From Balaenoptera acutorostrata (lineage: Eukaryota; Chordata; Mammalia; Artiodactyla; Balaenopteridae), in assembly GCF_949987535.1 (NCBI RefSeq), contig NC_080081.1, positions 33,706,428-33,770,427 on the forward strand: a stretch of 64,000 nucleotides of DNA. Direction: 5' to 3'. Below are positions 56,182 to 64,000 of the stretch, one piece after another (the first letter of the stretch is position 1; every line of letters begins with the position of its first letter). A program made the translations under genes and the position numbers. A model generated the notes under the pieces. It made no database searches. It was not told where the DNA came from and saw nothing but the letters and a program-made list of their open reading frames with translations.

Positions 56182-56302
56182 AAACATGGAAAGCCAAAGG
56201 TTTGACTTTGTTCAATTAAAAAAAAATTGCTCGTCACATAATTTGCATATAATTTTAAATTATGACTTAATACAGCTTCCTTAAATTTTTTTTAACCTTT
56301 CC

Positions 56303-56333
56303 AGTGTGTGTGTCTGTGTGTGTGTGTGTGTGT
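56303..56333. repeat. (GT)n microsatellite
   Basis: About 15 GT units interrupted once by TC. Short and imperfect. Confidence 0.95.
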
Positions 56334-56399
56334 ATTTTAATTGAAATGCATCTTGAATAATATCAATGCATTAGCAATTGTGTAATTTTTATGGTTAGG

Positions 56400-57955
56400 G
56401 GAGATGATATACAATCTTTTGAGAATTAGAGATACTTCAGGGCATAGTTTTAAATAAATGTATTTTGGGTTTAAAATGAAGAAAGAATGCTAATCTTCAT
56501 CGATATTTTAAAAGGGGAAATGTGTCCCAAATAGTCAAAGCTCCTGTGAAATTGGGAGCCAGGTAAGTTTTGTCATAAGCTGTGTAGAAACCTTATCGTG
56601 GTATGATTTTTTGGTGAAATTTCTGTCATTGGTCCTTTTCATGAATATTTATTCAGATCCCAATGGAAATCATTGCTCATCTAAAAGGGAGTTAACAATC
56701 CTTAATAGCCTCTTCTGATTTGATTGATGTTTTTGTCACTTTCCTTGAAGTAAATAGGTTCCATTAGCATACCAAATATGCTATCTGTCCTTTTACCTCT
56801 ACAGGCACTTAACTGACCACTCACTTAAGATTTAAATATCCCACCTAGGGTTTTGTTGTCAGTTCAGGGTCAATGTTTCCAGGGAGAAAAGGAAAGACCT
56901 TTATTTAACTAGTGAACAGTTCCAAAATGTAAGAAAAATAGTTTTCTTGGTATTAAAATCTACTCAAGTTAGAACAGTTATTTATTCTGCCTTCAAAGTA
57001 TGTAAAATGTCAAAATAGTTGAGATTATTGAAATCAGTGTGTATTGAGCAAAACAAACAAACAAAAATACTTGGGAAAATTGGGAAGTGGTTAAAACATT
57101 CAAGAGTCTTGAATCAAAGAGATAAAAATAATTCTTAAAACCAAGGCATGGCATCTGGAGCTCAATAAATCTTAGTAAAAGACCTATTCATACATATTCT
57201 CCCAGAGTGTAAATGGATCCCAGAGAGACGTGTGGAATTGTGGTTACTTTTTCAGGCCACTGAAGTTTAGAGTTAATTAAAGGGTATGGAGTGGCCTGGA
57301 AGAGGTCACTCTTGGGACAGCCCTAATTTTTCCAAGGCACTTGGGTACCATTCACATAAGCTCAGGGCCAATAAGAAACCAGAAGTGCTCTACACCCTCA
57401 GTTTAACATATTTCACTTTCCCCCCGACAGATTCCTTTTTGAGTAGATTTCATGGAGATTGTATATTTGCTATCATCATATATTTGTGATCCCAGCTCAT
57501 GATATAGAGATCAAGAGGGGGATGTGGATGAGTGTGAGGGGAGATGAGGGGCAGGTCAGAGGGGCCCAATACATCAATTGATAGGATGGATAGGCTTTTG
57601 ATGGTCTGATGCTTTCAGGTGTGGAGAAACAAGACTAAGTTCGTTTATTTGACCAGTTGTTTACAAAAATGTTCCTTAATGATGCCAAACTCTTAAAATG
57701 CCTCAAGGTAATTGATTTGAGTAATTTTTTAAGTATAGAGAAGAAGAATGGTATGTATAACAAACAATTCTGTGCTTCAAGTTGTAAGCCTTTGACTCCC
57801 AGTTCTGACACTTTAATGTAGATACTCTCTGAATTTGTTTCCTTTCTTAGGGAAAAAAGATAAAAAAGAAAAGAGCTGTGAGCACAATTTGGTGAGATAA
57901 TGTAGAACATGAAAACACTTTACAAAGGTAAATTACCAATCAAGTAAAGAGTACT
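56400..57955. other. non-coding DNA with a candidate conserved core
   Basis: About 1.5 kb without recognised elements. The part 56630-56880 (TTGATTGATGTTTTTGTCAC, CCATTAGCATACCAAATATG) has the look of conserved non-coding DNA, with TALE/homeobox-type cores. Not measured. Confidence 0.4.
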
Positions 57956-57959
57956 GTTG

Positions 57960-58345
57960 AAATAACTTTCTAGATCCAAGATGGAGCTGCTCCTGCCTGG
58001 GGTGCCACGTCAGCAAACCGAAACTTAGATGACTTTCAGTCCCTGTAAATGCTCCCCTTGACCAGAAACGCTGTCTATCCAATCAGCCAGTCCCCACACC
58101 TGGAGCCCGCTCTGGGCTCTGTACTTATTTCCTTGTTCCTTCTCACCCCAACCAAGGTTGGCTACGTGGCCCCAGCCAGAAATATATTTTCTATTTTTCT
58201 CTCCCTTGTTCTTTATTCCTTGTCCTGTACAAGCTTCCTGTCTTCTATCCCATTTTGCAGTTCTTCAAATGGAGACTGTCCACTTCATAAAGTGTTAAAT
58301 AAAGTTTGTGTCACCGAAATTGTCTTCTTTAATCAAGTTTTAACA
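57960..58345 (+). mobile_element. possible endogenous-retrovirus LTR fragment
   Basis: GC-richer than its flanks, with CCAAGATGGAGCTGCTCCTG, a CCAATCAGCCAG box, and a polyadenylation signal in TTAAATAAAGTTTGTGTC followed by a T-rich segment. That order (CCAAT box, long pyrimidine stretch, AATAAA then short GT-rich sequence) is typical of an LTR. Clear TG...CA ends and a target-site duplication are not seen. The 188-codon frame starting here has no viral or cellular domain. Confidence 0.4.
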
Positions 58346-58369
58346 CGACTATTTCAAACATCTCTTTGT

Positions 58370-58760
58370 TTTGAAATAACAGTAATTTCAGATTTACAGA
58401 AAAGTTGCATAAATCAGTACAATCCTTTCATATACTTTCACCCTGATCCCCAAATGTTAACATTTTACTACTTTTGCTTAGTCCTTCCTTCTCTTTTCTG
58501 TCTCTCTTTCTGTCCCTCTTTGTCTCTCTCTATGGATTTTTTTCAGAACCATTTGAGAATAAATTGTGGGGGTAATGCCTCTTTCCCCCTAAATACTTCA
58601 GTATGTATTTCCTAAAAGCAAGAACATTTTCTTACATAGTCACGGTACACAATAAGGAAATTAACAGTTAATATAGTACCATTATCCAATTTACAGAGCT
58701 TATTCAAATCTCACCAGTTGCTTTCTAATGTCTGAGATTTACTACCACCAAATGGCCAGC
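58370..58760 (-). repeat. L1M-type LINE fragment, antisense
   Basis: ATTTCAGATTTACAGAAAAG, TTGCATAAATCAGTACAATC, CCCCAAATGTTAACATTTTA, GTACACAATAAGGAAATTAA and TCAAATCTCACCAGTTGC match a common antisense old-L1 3' segment. A CT-rich run (58497-58530) lies within it. Confidence 0.7.
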
Positions 58761-58959
58761 AATTTTAGAAATGTGCACTGGAACACATCTGATTCCTAGG
58801 AGTCAGAGAAAATGGGAAGGAAAAATAATGAAAACAAAGTGTGGCAGTTTTACTTTCTGAATAAAAGCCCACTTTTTTTTTCTTTAAAACATTCCTTCTG
58901 AAAATACTGTGTCCATCTTCGCATAGAGGGTCAACACTGGAGAAGTGATGACAATTTAC

Positions 58960-59110
58960 CCATTAATTCATACTTCATGAATTCAGCAAAATTCAGTGAA
59001 TTTATTGAATCACCACTATATGCCAAATAACTCTGCTTAAGTATTAGGAAAACTGAAATATGGTTTTGCCTGAAAGGAGTTGCAAATGCTGTTGGGAAGA
59101 TACTCTTTTC
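58960..59110 (-). repeat. L2 LINE end, antisense
   Basis: TGAATTTATTGAATCACCAC, TATATGCCAAATAACTCTGC and GAAAGGAGTTGCAAATGCTG follow the reversed L2 terminus. Diverged. Confidence 0.55.
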
Positions 59111-59114
59111 AATA

Positions 59115-60015
59115 TGGATAAATAATTGATTCAAGAAAACATGAAGGGGAGAGAAGAAAAGAAAAAAGAAGTTTCTCCTTCACATGACTTTAGATACAAA
59201 AGGGAGAATATAATTTCATGAGTTGTGTTGCCAAGGATTGGGACATGGGTGAAGGATTATTTGTTTCCCTGACATAGGGAACACATATGTTTAAGTCCTA
59301 TAAATCCAGAAATAGAGTATTAGTTCACTTTCTACCTCTCTATTATTTGGAATTACAAGCTTATCTGAATCAATAGATTCAGATTTTTTTTGAAATATGG
59401 ATAAATATTATTTTAAAGATTACAGCATAATAGACATAGAATGGAAATTTTTCTAAAAAATTTCACAGTTCCCCTTTATTTTTGAAATTAAGGTAATCAT
59501 TCCTTCTAATTAAATTTCCTTAGTCCACATATTAATTTAGATAGAGTATAAAATAAAAGGGGAAATATACAGAATAATTTTGAGACATACACATCTCCCA
59601 TAGGTGATACATACTTTGGGAAATATTATTCGGATATAGTCATTTTTTGCAAAGACTAAGCAAGACACATGTGCTAAAATAAAAATTGAAGCAAAAAAAA
59701 AAGCACTAAAACCAAATTCAACTAACTTACTTTAATACTGATGGTGGATTACCTTAAGTTTTTTATAATAGTAGACAAGGGATGTATAAATATAGATACT
59801 TTTCTTTATCAAATTTGGGAGACATATGATTATCTTTCAGGTATGAGGTATATTTCCACCTGGTCAAGTATCTCTAAGGGCAATGGTACACAGGAAATCA
59901 AATGGTACACACATGGGTAGTATGATGAATAAATAAAAAGGAACTATCCAGGTATCTTTTAAGCCTAGAATACTGTCTTAGACATTAGGTACCTCAGAAC
60001 CAGTAATTTGAAGAA
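59115..60015. other. AT-rich non-coding DNA, no element recognised
   Basis: About 0.9 kb. No gene, RNA or repeat recognised; only short frames. Confidence 0.5.
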
Positions 60016-60019
60016 AAAT

Positions 60020-60290
60020 TGCAGTTAGGCCAGGGGAAAGCAACTACAGTGATTAAGAGAAGGAAGGGATTAATTTATAAGAAAAGATTTAAGTAGACAA
60101 ATGTATAGCTAGGCAAGTAATGACTATGGGGTATATTATAAGATTCTACAAACATTTGAAAGTTAAAAAGGTGGGAGTAGAATTATTTAAAATGATATAA
60201 AAGAGTAAGTTACCAGGAGTAATGTAGTCAGAAGAACTCTTCAACATTGAAAATCATTAGTTTTTGGAAAACTCTTCTAATAGGAAGTTA
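60020..60290. repeat. possible ancient L3/CR1-like LINE remnant
   Basis: GGGGAAAGCAACTACAGTGA, GAGAAGGAAGGGATTAATTT and CTACAAACATTTGAAAG resemble in order a very old LINE 3' part (a purine-rich block, then a conserved CAAATATTTGAA-type core). Strongly diverged. Confidence 0.3.
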
Positions 60291-60299
60291 AAAGTACCT

Positions 60300-60925
60300 G
60301 TTCTTTCTGAAGATTTGAAACAAGGTAGGAAATGATTCTTGATTGTGAGTAGTGGTTTTCTGGCAAATGGAAAGACTGATCAAGTCATTTGACTCTCCAT
60401 CCTTCCCCATGAACAAAAAAGTCAAAGATATTAAATCCGAGATTGGTTAACATAGGGTCTACCAATTACTCAAGAGCTCACATTAATCTCTAGTGCCCCA
60501 ATAACATTTTTAGATAGTACTACATAATTAAGTTCTCTATTATATGCTAACTTCAGCTGTTTATTATCTTTATTTGGGGGGGTAATAATTGGTTTGAGCC
60601 TTCGTATTTTCATTCCAAACAGAGCCTGGCAATGTTGGGCACCCATTATGACCTCAACACATACTTTATTAAGTAGAAAGCTGTATTTACTTTGCAAGCA
60701 CGGTGTTTATATTTGAGTTGATTCCATAAAATAATATGAGATGCTTACTTGTCCCACCTCTGATTTGGAAGATTTGTTTACGTGTATAAAAAGACTTTTC
60801 CACTGCTTCATGCTTCACAAATTGGCTGTCAAATAAAAAGGTCTATCTGAGCTATTCCGTCCTTTCAATTCCTATTTCTGTCTTGGTTTAAACCCTTTTC
60901 ATTTGCCATGAGTCCAGTGCAAGAG
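60300..60925. other. AT-rich non-coding DNA, no element recognised
   Basis: About 0.6 kb without recognised features; contains a G7-8 run near 60576. Confidence 0.45.
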
Positions 60926-60929
60926 CTCA

Positions 60930-61465
60930 CACTCTCTTTCTAACTTCATTGTTATCCACTTTCTATTCCTCCTCTACCTTGTTGCCAGAGACATCTTTCT
61001 AACGCAAATCTGATAGTGTCTTTTGTTGGCTCAAAAGTACTCAGTGGATCACAATTACTTACAGGATAAAGTTTGAACCTATTCATTCAAGTCCTTCGAG
61101 GATCTGTCCTCAACTTACTTTTTCAGCCTCATCCCTACTTCCTGGGCTTCGGATCCCAGAGACTACACAGCCCTTCTCGCCCCCGCCTCTGTTCGTGCCA
61201 TTCTTTTTGCCTAAACCTTTCTTACCCTCCATATTTCCACTCAGATCCATTCAAGAGAAGCTTCATAAGAGACTAATTATTCAAGTTTTTGACTTTTTGG
61301 TAGCATTTATGTCACTTACGTGGCTTAAATTAGTTTTGTGTCTCCTTTTCCCATGACGATACATTTCTTCTGGGACAAAATCTGGATCTGATTCACCACC
61401 ACACTCCTGAACATGTGGTCTTGTATATTGTAGGTTCTCAATAAGTTTTTATGGAATGACAGAAT
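60930..61465 (+). repeat. L2 LINE 3' region, long copy
   Basis: The longest forward L2 here: CAGAGACATCTTTCTAACGC, TTACAGGATAAAGTTTGAAC, CCTCATCCCTACTTCCTGGG, CGTGCCATTCTTTTTGCC, ATTCAAGAGAAGCTTCATAA and a terminus GTAGGTTCTCAATAAG, TTTTTATGGAATGAC. The order of landmarks follows the L2 coding end and 3'UTR. The 67-codon frame at 61073-61276 is inside it. Confidence 0.88.
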
Positions 61466-61699
61466 GCTCACCATCTTCATGTGGAAGAAATTCCAGAAAC
61501 TAACAATATGGCAAAACAGATGGGTTTTTCCAACTATATTGGATTTTCCTAAACCCTGTAATAGGGCAAGGTATAATATGCAACTTTTTTTTAGGTTTCT
61601 TTAGGTAGTTTTCAGACTTGACTCCATTCAAGCAATGTAAAAGTGAAATATTCTATGACAAAATTCCTCCTCTACAATATTCTGACTCCTGAGCCGTGA

Positions 61700-61905
61700 G
61701 CTTTTCTTTTCAGCCATTATCAACACCAGACATACTATATAATTATTTAATTAATTATGACTTCTTTTCTATTTTTGCACTCTGAACTGTAAGCATCATG
61801 AAAGTAGTGCTTTGTTTTTGTTCCTTGCTTTATCCCCACTGCTCTCAACAATGCTTGACAAGAGCAAGTGTTTAGTAAGTATTTGTTGAATATGTAAGTG
61901 AACTT
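61700..61905 (+). repeat. L2 LINE 3' end
   Basis: CACTCTGAACTGTAAGCATC, ATGAAAGTAGTGCTTTGTTT, TTTATCCCCACTGCTCTC, AACAATGCTTGACAAGAG and GTAAGTATTTGTTGAATATG: a clear forward L2 terminus. Confidence 0.85.
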
Positions 61906-61919
61906 ACATTGTGTCATTT

Positions 61920-63235
61920 GTGTTATTAAAAGAACTACTTTTTTGCTAGGGTTGATTTTTGGACCATTAAGTTAAGCATTTTATAAAGCACAAAGCTTTG
62001 AGTCATCCAGAAAACTCACACTGATTCCTCAGAATTTTTATTTATATGTAGGAAATGGTTGACCACTGTTCATGAATGTTAATAGTAGTTGTTAATAATG
62101 GCAGTCTTGCAGCACAGAAAAATATTAAATATTTATCTATAAGGTTTTATACTTGTTACAGAAAACAGTACAAACATGAAATCCAACTTAGCTCCCCCAA
62201 TAATTCTTTGGCTTTGGGGATAATAATGAACCTAATTTGACACTGTTTTTGGCACATTGTTGTACATCATTTGTTTTTCATCATCCTAGTTTTTTCACTG
62301 TCATTGAAAAAGTTGTTCCAGTTCCTTTTGGAACTAGAATATCTGCCAACCTGTGGTAGAATCTCTAAAAGGACTTAAACACATTTTAAGAGCTGGGCAT
62401 GTGCAGCTTCAGGAGGAAAAGACAAATGCATACGTGCCTTAAATTGTATAGGCCAAGGATTGAGCCTTTGATCTTAGACTGACAACTTGTACCAGACACT
62501 GGCCTCACCACCCGCATGTGTACATAAGGATTTTGTTAAAGGACTCTGAAAGTGAATATATTCTACTAGCTCCCTTAAAAAAATCAAGTCAACATTTTTT
62601 CTGTCTTCTCTCTCTCTTTTTAAGACCTGAACATCTAAGTATTATGATTATCAACTAATTTTGCACCGCATTTGCAATGAAGTGAGATAGAAATCCTAGT
62701 TAGTATAGAAGTGAGTAGTAACATAGTTTTTGAGTTTTAAAATTTTCCCCAAGAGTTAAGGGTGTTATTGTTTGTTCTCTTACTATCAGGAGGGAATACT
62801 TAATTTCCTTTAAAGAGACCGATTAATTTTTTGCTATATTACCACCACTTCTGTGCGTATGTGTATTGTCTTATTTTTCTTTACCATTTATTGATAATTT
62901 GGGGCTTCCATATACTAAAGTTTCTCCAAGTAGAAAACAGCATTTTCTCAGGACTCTCAGGGTTTATACACATATCAAATCTTCTTTAGGGTTAAAATCA
63001 GTCAGAGTAAATACTTAATTGAGGAGGAGAGTTTTAATTTTTTTTAAGAAAAGAATGAAACATTGATTTTTGATCGTTTTATAGATTTATTCAATTAAAA
63101 ATGCCAAATTCACAATGCACACTTCTCAGATAAAATTAGATTATAATCATTAGCATGATTCTACACATGCTAATTTATAGATAAAGGAATGCCAAAGTTA
63201 AGACAAATTTGAGGCATATCATTGAGAAGAGTTGG
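61920..63235. other. non-coding DNA with a candidate conserved core
   Basis: About 1.3 kb without recognised mobile elements. The part 62270-62480 (TTGGAACTAGAATATCTGCC, GGGCATGTGCAGCTTCAGGA) is compositionally complex and may be conserved. Not measured. Confidence 0.4.
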
Positions 63236-63239
63236 AAAG

Positions 63240-63480
63240 GATTTTGAATTTATAAAAGCACAAGTTCTATGCCTAGTTTTGCTACAGGTTTTTCTCTGAT
63301 CTTGGCAAGTCACTAGCTCCATTTGTCTTAGTGTTCCCACCTGTAAAATTGTAGTCATTAGACTTGACACTGCCTTTCTTAAAAGGGGATGTTGTGAGGA
63401 TGAATAAGGTAAGGCGTTGTGGTAAAATGCTTTGAGGTCTTTAGAAGAAAGGTGTTACATAAATACAGAGTATTATCTCA
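63240..63480 (+). repeat. MIR-family SINE
   Basis: Forward MIR: CTTGGCAAGTCACTAGCTCC, CACCTGTAAAATTGTAGTCA, GTTGTGAGGATGAATAAGG, AAAATGCTTTGAGGTCTTTA and GGTGTTACATAAATACAG. The last part suits MIRb/MIRc. Confidence 0.8.
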
Positions 63481-63814
63481 CAAGAAAAATAGCTGCAGAA
63501 CTTTAAATATAGCTACTCAGAGGCACAATCAACTCCTAATCTATTTTTTTCTCAATGTGGAAAATTCCTTACTTAAAAGAAATGATGTTCACATATTGAT
63601 TGGCAATTACATCATCACCTCTTACTATTATTGTGTCACTAATAAACTTTTAAAACTTAACTAGTTACTAAACTCCCTATCAATCCTTCTTGTTCTTCAC
63701 ACTGGAAACTGCAGTCATCTTCAGTTCTTTTCTCTCTTTTGACCCCTTAATCCTTACAGCTCTGTGTTGGGGTGCTTATTAGCTCTCTTTTCTTTCTCTT
63801 TATATCCCTGGACA

Positions 63815-64000
63815 CCCCCAGTGAGTTATAGTGGCTAAGAGATCATATTTAGGAGCCAGAGCACTTGAGTTCAAACCCCAGATTCTTTATATACTATGCA
63901 AACTTGGGCATCTTATTTAACCACCCTGTGCCTCAATTTCCTCATCTATAAAATGGGTATAATGATGATACCTATCTAAACAGGTTGTAGAGGGAAATAA
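63815..64000 (+). repeat. MIR SINE, cut by the window end
   Basis: GTTATAGTGGCTAAGAGATC, TTGAGTTCAAACCCCAGATT, CCTCAATTTCCTCATC, AAAATGGGTATAATGATGAT. The 3' end runs beyond base 64000. Confidence 0.85.

Noticed and set aside
58049..58615. 188-codon plus-strand frame, the longest outside L1
   Set aside because: It runs from an LTR-like segment into an antisense L1M fragment, is leucine/serine/phenylalanine-rich from pyrimidine-rich DNA, and shows no domain.
1..64000. tRNA, rRNA, snRNA, CRISPR, prophage or operon-type systems
   Set aside because: None seen. tRNA-like A/B-box sequences all belong to SINEs, and the overall character is mammalian non-coding DNA.

Overview
The window is mammalian nuclear DNA, most likely from a cetacean. 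Evidence: repeated copies of the tRNA-derived CHR SINE family (about 5698, 15176, 35937 and 40854) plus a short related SINE (49736); many L1 LINE 3' ends of the cetartiodactyl type; and old pan-mammalian repeats (MIR, L2, MLT1, MLT2, MER5A, L1M). CHR SINEs belong to Cetacea, hippos and ruminants. I saw no BovB LINE and no ruminant-type BovB-derived SINE, which argues against a ruminant. Species cannot be fixed.

I find no host protein-coding gene, no exon I can defend and no RNA gene. The only frames with recognisable protein homology are decayed L1 ORF2 pieces: endonuclease, reverse transcriptase and C-terminal cysteine region. The window therefore reads as an intergenic desert or the inside of a very large intron. 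Family names come from memory of consensus sequences; no repeat library was run.

Layout. 1-3.0 kb: AT-rich, element-poor. 3.0-9.3 kb: nested repeats (L1 inside MIR, CHR SINE, L1 inside MLT1 LTR, L1M). 9.4-11.3 kb: plain AT-rich DNA. 11.3-15.5 kb: an L1M with an inverted 5' segment, a younger L1 inside it, then L1 and CHR SINE. 15.6-18 kb: MIR and old LINE remnants. 19.6-24.3 kb: one large 5'-truncated L1 bounded by a 10-bp target-site duplication, carrying a further nested insertion and an odd SINE-derived tail. 24.3-31.8 kb: sparse old repeats, a CA/TG microsatellite pair, an MLT2 LTR and a hAT fragment. 31.8-35.9 kb: nearly repeat-free, with a strong CTCF-like motif and a candidate conserved element. 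35.9-45 kb: SINEs, MIR/L2, a 79-bp inverted-repeat pair, MER5A and a small poly(A) retrocopy. 45-47 kb: another element-poor block with candidate regulatory DNA. 47-64 kb: an inverted L1, a minisatellite-like run, SINE, L1s, a CTCF-like motif, an LTR-like piece and old L2/MIR.

No genes act together here and I found no novel coding system. The most unusual structures are the 79-bp inverted pair (37812-37890 / 39386-39464), two L1 copies with extra non-L1 3' tails, a short L1M-like element precisely inserted into a younger-looking L1, a 147-bp poly(A)-tailed insert with a 15-bp duplication, and the two repeat-poor blocks that look like candidate regulatory DNA.
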